A stretch of 64,000 bases of DNA from the NCBI GenBank assembly GCA_009775375.1, contig VSPO01000001.1, positions 18,844-82,843 of the forward strand. Reading direction: 5' to 3'. This DNA comes from Muribaculaceae bacterium. Lineage in GTDB: Bacteria; Bacteroidota; Bacteroidia; Bacteroidales; Muribaculaceae. Position 1 is the stretch's first letter, and every line of letters starts with the position of its first letter. Positions 1-8,648 of the stretch are shown in pieces. The notes beneath the pieces are model-generated. The model saw nothing but the letters and a program-made list of their open reading frames with translations. It made no database searches and was not told the DNA's origin. A program made the position numbers and the translations under genes.

Positions 1-817
1 GGTTCACCTCGATGTTCACCTTGAAGTCTTTGTCGAGATTGTGGGCCTTGAGGAATCCGATCACGGTCTCCGTGTCGACGTCATACTGATGCTTGGAGGG
101 CTCCATGGGCTTCGGCTCAATGAGGAAAGTGCCCTTGAACCCGTGGGCGCGTGCATAGTCACGGGCCATTGTGAGCATACGGGCGAGGTGTTCTTTCTCG
201 CGCTTCTGGTCGGTGTTGAGAAGGCTCATGTATCCCTCGCGACCACCCCAGAACACGTAGTTGGTGCCACCCAATGCGATGGTGGCGTCGATGGCGTTCT
301 TGATCTGCACGGCGGCACGGGCCACTACGTCGAAGTCAGGGTTGGTGGCAGCTCCATTCATATAGCGGGAGTTACCGAAGACGTTGGCCGTTCCCCAGAG
401 ATTCTTGATGCCGGTCTCCTCCATCAGTCCTTTGAGATATGCCGTGATTTCCTGCATACGCTTCTCGTAGTCTTCGATGTTGTCGAGGTCGCCGATGAGG
501 TCGGTGTCGTGGAAGCAGAAATATTCGATACCGAGCTTCTGCATGATTTCAAAGCCTGCGTCGGCCTTCTGTTTGGCCACGGTCATGGCGTCGTCGCCGA
601 TGTTCCAGGGGAATTTCTTTGTGCCTGTGCCGAATTGGTCGCCGCCTTCAGCGCAGAGCGTGTGCCACCATGCCATGGCGAATTTCAGCCATTCTTTCAT
701 GGGTTTGCCGAGCACGATTTTCTCGGCGTCATAGTAGCGGTAGGCGAGGGGATTGTAGCTTGACGTACCCTCGAATTTGATTTTCCCGATATTGGGGAAA
801 TATTCCTTCTTTGCCAT
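1..817 (-). CDS. xylA: Xylose isomerase, C-terminus cut off by window edge
   Basis: Interconverts D-xylose and D-xylulose in the cytoplasm. 272 of the usual ~438 residues are present; the gene runs off the left edge. Visible family residues are the catalytic His103/Asp106 in FHDTD, the WGGREGY block (190-196), the metal ligand Glu234 with Lys236 in FLIEPKP, and Glu270 in VNIEV. The start [17 protein letters not shown] is the classical N-terminus. It lies 48 bp after xylulokinase on the same strand with no terminator or TAnnTTTG box between them, so it is read as the last visible gene of a tkt-xylB-xylA unit. Confidence 0.97.
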   Translation of the reverse strand, partial: MAKKEYFPNIGKIKFEGTSSYNPLAYRYYDAEKIVLGKPMKEWLKFAMAWWHTLCAEGGDQFGTGTKKFPWNIGDDAMTVAKQKADAGFEIMQKLGIEYFCFHDTDLIGDLDNIEDYEKRMQEITAYLKGLMEETGIKNLWGTANVFGNSRYMNGAATNPDFDVVARAAVQIKNAIDATIALGGTNYVFWGGREGYMSLLNTDQKREKEHLARMLTMARDYARAHGFKGTFLIEPKPMEPSKHQYDVDTETVIGFLKAHNLDKDFKVNIEVN

Positions 818-865
818 TGATATTGATTTTTTATTATTGATTGTTATATTGGTTTACGTTTTTTA

Positions 866-2356
866 TCAGATTTCCGCGAGCTTTCGGGCGAGTTCGTTTT
901 TCCAGCGGGAATAAGCCTCAAGATAAGGGGCACGGTCGGCAGCAGGCTCAATTACCTCAAGCACTTTAAGCGAACCGAAGGCCTCGTTGTTGTCGGCATA
1001 TATTCCGGCTCCGATGCCTGCTCCTTTTGCGGCTCCGGCCGCCCCGTCGGTGTCGACAAGGTCGATGGTGGCCCCGGAGACAGAGGCAAGCGTATCGCGG
1101 AAAATCGGACTCAGGAACATGTTGGCTTTCCCGGCGTGAATGCGTTTGATATCCATTCCGATCCCCTTCATGATTTCCATGCCATACATGAAGGAGAAGA
1201 CGATGCCTTCCTGGGCGGCACGAATCACGTGGCAGCGGTTGTGGATGTTGAAATTGATTCCATTGATGCAGCAGCCTATCTGGCGGTTCTCAAGCACTCG
1301 CTCCGCGCCGTTGCCGAATGGAAGGATTGTCACGCCCTGACTGCCCACGGGAACTTTGGCAGCGAGGTCGTTCATGTCGGCGTAGCTTATCCCTTCGGGG
1401 GCCACGTTGCGTTTTATCCATGTGTTGAGAATCCCGGTGCCACTTATGCAGGTCATGACTCCGACGCGGGTCTGTGTGTCAGAATGGTTGACATGGGCAA
1501 AATTGTTGACTCTCGAAAGTGGATCGTAATCAACAGTGCCGTTGATGCCGTAGACCACTCCCGATGTGCCTGCGGTAGAGGCCACTTCCCCGGGATTGAA
1601 TACGTTGAGAGAGAGGGCATTGTTTGGCTGGTCGCCTGCGCGGTAGGTGACGGGGGTTCCGGCAGCGAGCCCCAATTCTTTTGCCACGGACTCCGTCACG
1701 CGGCCCTGCTCGGAAAAAGTGGGCTTCACTTCCGGGAAGATAGAGGGCTCGAATTCGAAGTATTCCATAAGGAATGTGGCGGGAGCATTCTCCTTGAAAT
1801 CCCAAAGCATATACTCCGACAGACCTTCCGGGTTTGTGCATATTTCGCCTGTCAGCTTCATGGCAATCCAATCTCCCGGAAGCATCACCTTGTATATCTT
1901 TTCGAAAGTGGCGGGTTCTTCCTCCTTGAGCCAGCGCAGTTTTGCAGCCGTGAAATTGCCCGGGGAATTGAGGAGCCGAGGAAGGCATACGTTGGGGCTG
2001 AGTTCCTTGAAAGCTTTCTCTCCATAGGGGACACCACGGGAATCGCACCATATGATGGCGTCGCGGAGCACATTTTTGTCGCGGTCGATGGCCACGAGAC
2101 CGTGCATTTGGTAGCTGATTCCGATAGCCTTTATATCGGCTGGATTGACGCCGCTTTCCTTCAGCACGGAAGCGGTGGCCTCCTTAAGGTGTTGCCACCA
2201 GTCGGAGGGATCTTGTTCAGCCCAGCCCTCTTTGAGAGCTTTTATATGGGCCTCGCTTTTAGGGAAGAAATCGGAGGCCACGCACTTTCCTGACGCAACC
2301 TCTACGAGCGCGGCTTTCACTGAAGAACTTCCTATGTCATATCCTAAAAGATACAT
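866..2356 (-). CDS. xylB: Xylulokinase (FGGY family)
   Basis: Phosphorylates D-xylulose to xylulose 5-phosphate. 496 residues, full length for the family. The N-terminal ATPase fold begins with GYDIGSSSVKA (5-15), the sugar-binding QMHG is at 83-86, and the catalytic base Asp242 lies in AGDQPNNA; the C-terminal domain carries the AGKANMF and TDGAAGAAKGAG phosphate-binding segments. It lies between tkt (168-bp gap) and xylA (48-bp gap), all on the minus strand. I see no TAnnTTTG promoter box in the 168-bp gap, only a 10-bp hairpin, so co-transcription with tkt is likely but not proven. Confidence 0.97.
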   Translation of the reverse strand: MYLLGYDIGSSSVKAALVEVASGKCVASDFFPKSEAHIKALKEGWAEQDPSDWWQHLKEATASVLKESGVNPADIKAIGISYQMHGLVAIDRDKNVLRDAIIWCDSRGVPYGEKAFKELSPNVCLPRLLNSPGNFTAAKLRWLKEEEPATFEKIYKVMLPGDWIAMKLTGEICTNPEGLSEYMLWDFKENAPATFLMEYFEFEPSIFPEVKPTFSEQGRVTESVAKELGLAAGTPVTYRAGDQPNNALSLNVFNPGEVASTAGTSGVVYGINGTVDYDPLSRVNNFAHVNHSDTQTRVGVMTCISGTGILNTWIKRNVAPEGISYADMNDLAAKVPVGSQGVTILPFGNGAERVLENRQIGCCINGINFNIHNRCHVIRAAQEGIVFSFMYGMEIMKGIGMDIKRIHAGKANMFLSPIFRDTLASVSGATIDLVDTDGAAGAAKGAGIGAGIYADNNEAFGSLKVLEVIEPAADRAPYLEAYSRWKNELARKLAEI

Positions 2357-2412
2357 GATAATGAGATGTTGATATAGCCTTTAGGGCTGGGTTTTGAGAT
2401 AAGGATTCCCTC

Positions 2413-2439
2413 ATCCCGCGTGCAATAAACACGCGGGAT
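2413..2439 (-). other. Hairpin in the tkt-xylB gap
   Basis: A perfect 10-bp stem (ATCCCGCGTG / CACGCGGGAT) with a 7-nt loop. There is no T-tract on either side, so it is a poor intrinsic terminator. A second inverted repeat (TCTGAACCA at 2480-2488, TGGTTCAGA at 2521-2529) spans the tkt stop codon. Either could be an mRNA processing or stability element between the two genes; that role is inference. Confidence 0.45.
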
Positions 2440-2524
2440 TGAAAAGGAATCGTAGAATTGTCGATAGGTTGGGATTTGGTCTGAACCATTCGGGGCATTT
2501 GCGTTAGAGCGCTTTCCCTTTGGT

Positions 2525-4537
2525 TCAGAACATTGATTTCACCTGGTTGTAGACGTTTTCTGCAGTGAATCCGAGTTTTTCATCAAGCACTTTGTAAGGC
2601 GCGGAGAATCCGAATGATTCGAGTCCCCAGATTTTGCCGTCGGTGCCAACAAGGCCGAGAAGATTTACGGGCAGACCTGCGGTCAGACCGAATTTCTTCA
2701 CTCCGCATGGGAGCACCTCGCACTGGTAGGCAGCTGGCTGGGTGCGGAAAAGTCCTTCGGAAGGAACAGACACGATTCTGACCTTCAGACCGTCTTCGCG
2801 GAGTAGTTTTGCTCCCTCCACGAGTGTCGAAACCTCCGATCCGGTAGCCACGAGCACCACGTCGGGGTTCTCATCCGAACCGGCTACTACGTATCCTCCC
2901 TTTTCAGCGAGCGTGTAGTCGTTGCCTTTGGGAAGGTTGGTGATGTTCTGGCGTGAGAGGATAAGGGCTGTCGGGGTGTAGACATTCTCCATGGCGAGCT
3001 TCCAGGCCACGGTGGTCTCTTCGGCATCGGCCGGGCGGAGCACGAGCACGGAGTTGCGTCCGTGGTGGTTTTTGAGTTTCTCCATAAGCCTTATCTGAGC
3101 TTCCTGCTCTACGGGTTCATGGGTCGGACCGTCTTCGCCGACGCGGAAGGCGTCATGGGTCCAGATGAATTTCACCGGAAGCTCCATGAGGGCAGCCATA
3201 CGCACGGCTGGCTTCATATAGTCGGAGAAGACAAAGAATGTGGCGCAGGCGGCTATTACGCCTCCATGAAGGGCCATGCCTATGCAGCAGCATGCCATAG
3301 TCAGCTCAGCCACACCGGCCTGGAAGAATGCTCCGGAGAAGTCGCCCTTCTGGAAGGCATGGGTCTGCTTGAGGAATGATATGGTCTTGTCGCTCTCAGA
3401 GAGGTCGGCGGAGGAGCAAATCATGTTGGGCACTTGCTTTGCCAGCTCGGCAAGCACTGCGCCGGAAGCGTTTCTCGTGGCGTCGTTCTCTTTTTGCACG
3501 ACCTTGCTCCAGTCGATTTCGGGAGCATTGTTCTCAAACCATACGGCCACTTCCGCAGCCTTTTCGGGATTGGCGTCGGCCCAAGCTTTCTCAGCGTCGC
3601 GACGCTCGGCCACGATTCCTTTCAGTTGTTCGAGTCTTGCTGCGTAAAGGTCTTTCACTTCGTCGAAGATTACGAACGGGTCGTCGGGATTGCCCCCGAG
3701 GTTGGTGATGGTGTTGCGATATGCGTCGCCTCCGAGGGGTGCGCCATGGGTCTTGCAGTTGTGCTCGTAGGAAGAATTGTCGGCTTTACGCGCGCCTTTG
3801 CCCATCACGCATTTTCCGATGATGAGTGTCGGACGCTCATTCTCTTTCTTGGCAGCGTCGAGAGCCATCCTTATTTCGTTGGCGTCGTTGCCGTTGATTT
3901 CAATGACGTTCCATCCCCATGAGCGATACTTCATGGCGGTGTCTTCGCTCGTGACCTCCTTGGTCTCCGTGGAGAGCTGGATGTCGTTGGAGTCGTAGAA
4001 CATCACGAGGTTGTCAAGTCCGAGGGTACCGGCCACGCGACCTGCACCTTGGGAAATCTCCTCCTGCACGCCGCCGTCGGATATGTATGCATAGATTGTC
4101 TCCTTGGCGAATCCGGGATTGCCGGAGCGAGCGTTGAGGAATTTGGCTGCTATAGCTGCGCCTACTGCGAAGGCGTGGCCCTGTCCGAGCGGGCCGGATG
4201 TGTTTTCTATGCCGCGTGCGATATCGAATTCAGGATGTCCGGTCGTAGGGCTGCCCCATTGGCGGAGCTCTTTGAGTTCGTCCATGGAATATTTGCCTAC
4301 GAGGGCAAGTTGTGCGTAAAGCATCGGAGCCATATGCCCCGGGTCGAGGAAGAAGCGGTCGCGTGCGTTCCATGTGGGGTCAGCAGGGTCGAACACGAGG
4401 TATTCACTGAAGAGCACATTAATGAAATCTGCTCCGCCCATGGCACCGCCGGGATGTCCGGACTTGGCTTTTTCTACCATGGAGGCAGCCAGGATTCTAA
4501 TGTTGTCTGCTGCCTTGTCAAGAATTTTTTTGTCCAT
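2525..4537 (-). CDS. tkt: Transketolase
   Basis: ThDP enzyme moving two-carbon units in the pentose phosphate pathway, the step that takes xylulose 5-phosphate into central metabolism. The start at 4537 (MDKKILDKAADNIRILAAS) gives 670 residues, normal for the family. The open frame continues 76 codons upstream but that part has no family resemblance and would pass over the -7 box at 4598-4605. Visible motifs: SGHPGGAMG (26-34), the catalytic-region GPLGQGHAFAVG (116-127), and the ThDP/metal loop written as SDGGVQEE rather than the commoner GDGxxxEG. Pyrimidine-binding and C-terminal domains follow. Head of the xylose unit. Confidence 0.96.
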   Translation of the reverse strand: MDKKILDKAADNIRILAASMVEKAKSGHPGGAMGGADFINVLFSEYLVFDPADPTWNARDRFFLDPGHMAPMLYAQLALVGKYSMDELKELRQWGSPTTGHPEFDIARGIENTSGPLGQGHAFAVGAAIAAKFLNARSGNPGFAKETIYAYISDGGVQEEISQGAGRVAGTLGLDNLVMFYDSNDIQLSTETKEVTSEDTAMKYRSWGWNVIEINGNDANEIRMALDAAKKENERPTLIIGKCVMGKGARKADNSSYEHNCKTHGAPLGGDAYRNTITNLGGNPDDPFVIFDEVKDLYAARLEQLKGIVAERRDAEKAWADANPEKAAEVAVWFENNAPEIDWSKVVQKENDATRNASGAVLAELAKQVPNMICSSADLSESDKTISFLKQTHAFQKGDFSGAFFQAGVAELTMACCCIGMALHGGVIAACATFFVFSDYMKPAVRMAALMELPVKFIWTHDAFRVGEDGPTHEPVEQEAQIRLMEKLKNHHGRNSVLVLRPADAEETTVAWKLAMENVYTPTALILSRQNITNLPKGNDYTLAEKGGYVVAGSDENPDVVLVATGSEVSTLVEGAKLLREDGLKVRIVSVPSEGLFRTQPAAYQCEVLPCGVKKFGLTAGLPVNLLGLVGTDGKIWGLESFGFSAPYKVLDEKLGFTAENVYNQVKSMF

Positions 4538-4597
4538 AATGAGGATTTTTTTCACGATGATTGATTGAGGAGAGTGCGGTTTGGTTGATTCGCACTG

Positions 4598-4605
4598 CAA
4601 AGATA
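4598..4605 (-). promoter_or_regulatory. Promoter -7 box of tkt
   Basis: TATCTTTG on the minus strand, an exact match to the Bacteroidetes TAnnTTTG consensus, about 60 bp before the chosen tkt start. No convincing -33 TTTG is visible at 19-21 bp. Confidence 0.6.
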
Positions 4606-4841
4606 GTAAATCTGCGCTATAATATGGTATCTTTTTTGTTACAATAAACGTATATTTCGGTAACAAATCTTCAAAAATGTTGTTAAAAAGGTGTGTGGCG
4701 TCATCTCGACATGGAGGTGGACAAGTGGAATTTGGTTTGTTTTGAATTGTGGGTATCGGCTGCAACTTCTTGATTAATAAGACATGTTTGCTTTTGATTC
4801 AATAATGAATGAGAATGTTACATAAAAAATCAACGAGAATG

Positions 4842-4873
4842 TTGACAATATTCCCCAAGAATGGTTAAATTTG
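4842..4873 (+). promoter_or_regulatory. Promoter of the Ca/Na antiporter gene
   Basis: TTG at 4842-4844 (-33 element), 21-bp spacer, TAAATTTG at 4866-4873 (-7 box). Because the first open ATG in frame (4861) precedes the -7 box, the box fixes the real start at 4963. Confidence 0.65.
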
Positions 4874-4962
4874 CAAATTTTTCTCCGGATTTCTTGACAG
4901 GTGCACGGCATTTCGCGTGCTGTCTGATACGGGTAGTGATAAACAATTTTAAAAAAGATACA

Positions 4963-5931
4963 ATGGATATAGTCTGGTTGATATTGGGTCTTGGCCTGAT
5001 ACTGTTCGGGGCAAACTGGCTCACGGATGGAGCGTCGGCAATGGCGAAGAAATGGGGCGTCAGCGATCTTGTGGTAGGACTGACGGTGGTGGCATTCGGC
5101 ACGTCGGCTCCGGAGCTGTCGATAAGTATAGTGTCGGCAGTGCAGGGGAGCGCTCCTATGGCTATCGGCAACGTGGTCGGAAGTAATATTTTTAATGTCC
5201 TTGTGATTATAGGAGTCGTCGCTTTGGCCAGGCCGGTCAAAGTGGGGAAGTCGATCATGCAAAACGAGATTCCTCTCGTCATTCTCGCTTCGCTTGCGTT
5301 GCTTGCTATAGGAAGCGGTCCGGTGCTTGGGATAGTCGGAGAGCGCGTGGTCAGCAGGGCCGACGGAATACTGCTTCTGCTCTTTTTCGCAATATTCATG
5401 CGCTATACTTTTTCTCAAGTGAAACATGCTCCCGAGGGCGACCCTGCGGAGTTGGAGGCACAAGGGAAGCCGAGTATGCCGATGTGGAAAGCCGTTGCCT
5501 GGTCGGTTGCCGGATTGGCGGCTTTGGTCTATGGCGGCGACAGGTTTGTGGCCGGAGCTTCAGGCATAGCGTTGTCTTTAGGCATGAGCGAAGCTGTGGT
5601 GGGCTTGACCATCGTTGCCGCCGGCACGTCTCTTCCTGAGCTCGCCACATCGCTCACGGCGGCGATAAAGGGCAATACGGGCATAGCCGTCGGCAATGTC
5701 ATAGGAAGCTGCATTTTCAATATCTTCTTCGTGCTTGGGGTGACGGCTGCCATAACGCCTCTGCCTTTCGGAGGAATCGGGGAATTTGATCTCCTTGTGA
5801 TGACAGGCGCGGCATTGCTGTTCTGGCTTATGGGCTGGAAATTCGGCGAGAGAGTGATCAACAGATGGGAAGGTGGCGTGCTTCTTGCTTGCTACGTAGC
5901 CTATGTAGCCGTGCAGCTTGCCAACCTGTAG
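4963..5931 (+). CDS. Calcium/sodium antiporter, CaCA family (YrbG-like)
   Basis: Inner-membrane cation/Ca2+ exchanger. From the ATG at 4963 the protein has 322 residues and two homologous halves of about five membrane helices. Each half carries the signature alpha repeat: GTSAPELSISIVSA with GNVVGSNIFNVL in the first, GTSLPELATSLTAA with GNVIGSCIFNIF in the second. The Glu of each SAPEL/SLPEL motif is the ion-binding residue of the family. The gene stands alone, divergent from tkt and convergent with the LysR gene (stop to stop 4 bp), so there is no room for a terminator between them. Exact ion specificity cannot be read from sequence. Confidence 0.93.
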   Translation: MDIVWLILGLGLILFGANWLTDGASAMAKKWGVSDLVVGLTVVAFGTSAPELSISIVSAVQGSAPMAIGNVVGSNIFNVLVIIGVVALARPVKVGKSIMQNEIPLVILASLALLAIGSGPVLGIVGERVVSRADGILLLLFFAIFMRYTFSQVKHAPEGDPAELEAQGKPSMPMWKAVAWSVAGLAALVYGGDRFVAGASGIALSLGMSEAVVGLTIVAAGTSLPELATSLTAAIKGNTGIAVGNVIGSCIFNIFFVLGVTAAITPLPFGGIGEFDLLVMTGAALLFWLMGWKFGERVINRWEGGVLLACYVAYVAVQLANL

Positions 5932-5935
5932 GGAT

Positions 5936-6838
5936 TCAGAGCCATGCGTTTTGGCGTGCCCTGACGGCAAGCGACGAGCTAAGGATTTTTATGAATTCCT
6001 GCATTGACCTTTTCCTGTAAGAGTCGCGGAGGGTATGCACGCATCCGTCCATTTCGCTGTCGATTCCTTTGAACGGGATCGCCACGATTCCGGTTTCATT
6101 TAGAATGGTGGCCTCAGCAAGAACGGAGGCGAGGCGTCCGGGTTTAAGCAGTTTCAGAAGTATATTGACTTCATTGAGTTCCATTTTTACTCTTAGGTCT
6201 GCAATCCCGCCATTAATGATTCGGTCAAAAAGGTTGCGGGCCTGCAATCCTTGTGAAGGTAGCACAAGGTCGAAATGCTTTAGCATTTCGAGATCAACGC
6301 TTTCTGATTTGGCGAGAGGATGGTTTTCACTGACGATTACGGCGAGATAGTTCTGAAAGAGGTAGTGAGACTCCACACCCTGGATGGGTTGCGACGGCTT
6401 GAATGCGAGCACAAAATCCAACTCCCTGGCAGCAAGAAGATCCATAAGCTCAGACATAGGCTTATAGAGGATATTTAGCTTCACTTTCGGATACTTCTCC
6501 ATGAACGAGAAAAGAGATTCCGTAAGAATCGGGCTGAAGGAATAAGTCACTCCGATGTTGAGCACTCCTCCGAGGCCTTCTTCAAGGTCATGGATGCGTT
6601 GACAGCACAATTCAGCGTCGAGAAGAGTCTGCTTTGCGACCGGGAGAAGTTGAGTCCCGGCTTCTGTCAGGGCCACGGAATGGCTTGAGCGCGATAGAAG
6701 CTGCGTGCCAAGGGAGTCTTCAAGCTGGCGCACCTGCTGGGAAAGTGTGCTTTGGGTGATAAACAATGACTTGGCCGCCTCTGAGAAGTTGAGGGTTTCG
6801 GCTACTTTCACGAAATATCTGAGTTGTCGAAGTTCCAT
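5936..6838 (-). CDS. LysR-family transcriptional regulator
   Basis: 300 residues, normal for the family. The N-terminal winged helix-turn-helix (about residues 1-60) shows LRQLRYFVKVAETLNFSEAA and TQSTLSQQVRQLE. The rest is a periplasmic-binding-like effector domain (about 90-295). It resembles the CynR/CysL-like branch in general form, but the effector cannot be predicted. It is transcribed away from no obvious target: the convergent neighbour is the antiporter, and upstream on the same strand, 70 bp away, is the ThrE-type exporter, which is a possible but unproven target. No TAnnTTTG box was seen before it. Confidence 0.95.
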   Translation of the reverse strand: MELRQLRYFVKVAETLNFSEAAKSLFITQSTLSQQVRQLEDSLGTQLLSRSSHSVALTEAGTQLLPVAKQTLLDAELCCQRIHDLEEGLGGVLNIGVTYSFSPILTESLFSFMEKYPKVKLNILYKPMSELMDLLAARELDFVLAFKPSQPIQGVESHYLFQNYLAVIVSENHPLAKSESVDLEMLKHFDLVLPSQGLQARNLFDRIINGGIADLRVKMELNEVNILLKLLKPGRLASVLAEATILNETGIVAIPFKGIDSEMDGCVHTLRDSYRKRSMQEFIKILSSSLAVRARQNAWL

Positions 6839-6908
6839 ATAAGGGGCTAATTGTTTTTTTTCGGCTACGGGTCGAACGTTTTGGCTGTCTTGATTGGGAG
6901 TCGTTGTT

Positions 6909-7391
6909 TCACCTCGTGGCTGAGAATGCTGTGGTTTTGAATGTAAAGATCGGGATAGTGGCGCAAGTGACCATTGCCAGGATTATGGCAAAGCATATAA
7001 GTCCGTTTCTGGCAAATTGATAGAAATAATATTGGAAATGCTGCTGCGATTCCCCGAGAATGCACATGACAATGCCTCCAAATGATTTATAGGCATAGAT
7101 TCCTGGAATCATAGGAAGAAGAGAAGGGAAAAAATATGCTTCGGCCGGTGTCTTTGCAAGGGGAGAGACAAAGACGGCGAGTATGCCGGTCAGAAATGAC
7201 GCGATGGCCGTCGCGGCAAGGATGTGAAGGTCGCCAAGATCTTTGTCCATCAGCAGAAACCTGCAGGAATGGCTGATGGCTGCTATCAGGGCACACCATA
7301 GATAGGCTCTTCGGGGAATCCTGCTAATTGCTCCGAACCCTATTGCAGCCATGGCTGCGAGAATTGCGTCTTTAATAAATTCTAACAACAT
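6909..7391 (-). CDS. Threonine/serine exporter family, C-terminal half (ThrE_2/YjjB type)
   Basis: Small inner-membrane protein of 160 residues from the ATG at 7391 (MLLEFIKDAI...). About five hydrophobic segments are visible, with the family's FFPSLLPMIPGIYAYKSF segment. In this family the transporter is encoded either as one ThrE protein or, as here, as two separate subunits corresponding to YjjP and YjjB. An upstream in-frame start at 7430 would overlap the preceding gene; 7391 leaves a 22-bp gap and is preferred. Third gene of an apparent three-gene unit. Confidence 0.85.
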   Translation of the reverse strand: MLLEFIKDAILAAMAAIGFGAISRIPRRAYLWCALIAAISHSCRFLLMDKDLGDLHILAATAIASFLTGILAVFVSPLAKTPAEAYFFPSLLPMIPGIYAYKSFGGIVMCILGESQQHFQYYFYQFARNGLICFAIILAMVTCATIPIFTFKTTAFSATR

Positions 7392-7413
7392 GATTGTGGA
7401 TTGATAAAAGGGT

Positions 7414-8256
7414 TCAGAACATTCCGACATTCATCAGTTTCATTCCCAGGCACAGACCGAGGGACAGGCATCCGGTCAGGATCATGGCGTCGGTGAAGCG
7501 GCTGAATGCGCAGATATAGTGGCGATAAAGAAGGTCGCTGAAGGAATTGAGGAATGGTATGCCTGGCACGAGGTAAAGGACGCTTGTGCCGACCGCTACT
7601 GCCGGCGTGGAGCCGGAAGGGAATAGAAAGTCGGAAGACCCTATCACCGACGAGACGAACGCGCATAGGAAAAACGCGAGGCGTGTGTCGGCATGGAGCT
7701 TGGCAAGCAATTGTTTGAGGTTGAAACCTGCTGCGGTTGCTATGAAGACGATTGACATGGCAGTCGGATCGCCTCCGAAAATACCGCAGAAGGAGGCATT
7801 GGCGAGCGAGGCCAGCAATAGAGTGAGCCATGGATTATCTTTATCCGTCGTTGTCGCCTCAAGCAGTTTTTTTCTGGTTTCGTCGAGGGAGAGGCCTTCG
7901 TCTGCCACTCTCCAGCTGAGCCTGCTTAGGGTCGTGTTGAGTGAGAAGCTTATAGGACCGGATTTGACTGACGATATCGATGTGAACTGGTCGTCGGCGT
8001 TCGGTTGCCATACGGTCATATGTATATGTCGGGGCATGATAGTCAGCTCCACTTTTTTTCCGAACGCCGAAGCCATCCTTAGAATGTTTTTCTCCAGGCG
8101 TATGCATGTGGCGCCGCTCCCGAGCAGGCTCACGGCATAGTCGGCGAGAAATAGGCAGACCTCTTTCGATGAAGGGTTGTCTCTTTGGGTTGCCGTGAAC
8201 GCTGTGGCCCGGCATGAGGCTGCCGCATTAATCGTAGTATTGGTCATAGTCGTCAT
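7414..8256 (-). CDS. Threonine/serine exporter family, N-terminal half (DUF1212/YjjP type)
   Basis: About 280 residues from the ATG at 8256 (8247 is an alternative). The first ~115 residues are the cytoplasmic DUF1212 part (LADYAVSLLGSGATCIRLEKNI). The remainder holds about five membrane helices including NASFCGIFGGDPTAM and the conserved LYLVPGIPFLNSFSDLL. YjjP/YjjB-type pairs export small metabolites (threonine, serine or succinate in characterised members); the substrate here is unknown. It overlaps the small membrane-protein gene upstream and is followed 22 bp later by the YjjB-type partner. Confidence 0.88.
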   Translation of the reverse strand: MTTMTNTTINAAASCRATAFTATQRDNPSSKEVCLFLADYAVSLLGSGATCIRLEKNILRMASAFGKKVELTIMPRHIHMTVWQPNADDQFTSISSVKSGPISFSLNTTLSRLSWRVADEGLSLDETRKKLLEATTTDKDNPWLTLLLASLANASFCGIFGGDPTAMSIVFIATAAGFNLKQLLAKLHADTRLAFFLCAFVSSVIGSSDFLFPSGSTPAVAVGTSVLYLVPGIPFLNSFSDLLYRHYICAFSRFTDAMILTGCLSLGLCLGMKLMNVGMF

Positions 8257-8455
8257 TTTTCGATGTGAAGGGTGCGTCGCCGGCCACGAAGAATTCCTCA
8301 CGTTCGTTTCCTATCTCCAGAATCTTGCATCGGCGTGTCTTGCACTGATTTTTCTCTGTGTCCTTCCCCGATTTGCATTCGAAGATGATTCTTGTGATTA
8401 AAAGGATGAGCAGTGCTGCGGCTACCGTGATCCATACTGTCATTGATGCTGTCAT
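8228..8455 (-). CDS. Small single-span membrane protein upstream of the ThrE pair
   Basis: 75 residues from the ATG at 8455. One N-terminal hydrophobic helix (about residues 4-23, VWITVAAALLILLITRIIF) followed by a charged, cytoplasmic tail ending in an acidic, Asp/Tyr-rich stretch. Not recognised. The reading frame could be opened at a TTG at 8482, but that codon lies inside the -7 promoter box, so 8455 is used. It overlaps the start of the YjjP-type gene by 29 bp, which suggests translational coupling and a real gene. Confidence 0.6.
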   Translation of the reverse strand: MTASMTVWITVAAALLILLITRIIFECKSGKDTEKNQCKTRRCKILEIGNEREEFFVAGDAPFTSKNDDYDQYYD

Positions 8456-8479
8456 AACTTTACGTATTTTAATTCGATG

Positions 8480-8487
8480 CAAAGTTA
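8480..8487 (-). promoter_or_regulatory. Promoter -7 box of the ThrE unit
   Basis: TAACTTTG on the minus strand, exact TAnnTTTG, 24 bp before the ATG of the small membrane protein. The -33 element is weak. Confidence 0.55.
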
Positions 8488-8578
8488 ACGCTTGACGATG
8501 GCTGAGGTTGAAGGGTTTTGATAGATATTTTCAATAGCAGCAATCGCCGGAACATTGACAGCCTAAGCGTGCTCTACT

Positions 8579-8619
8579 GACAGGCTGTAGCGAGCATGTG
8601 AATGCCGTCACAGCCTGTC
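8579..8619. other. Inverted repeat downstream of purT
   Basis: GACAGGCTGT (8579-8588) and ACAGCCTGTC (8610-8619) form a perfect 10-bp stem with a 21-nt loop; a third related copy (GACAGCCT) lies just upstream at 8557-8564. It sits after the purT stop, where a terminator is expected, but lacks a T-tract. The rest of the 8488-8648 gap shows nothing else. Confidence 0.4.
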
Positions 8620-8648
8620 GGAGCCTTACGAGTAGCTGGCGATATGGT

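Noticed and set aside
4538..4765. 76-codon N-terminal extension of transketolase
   Set aside because: No family resemblance, and translation would have to start upstream of the exact TAnnTTTG box at 4598-4605.
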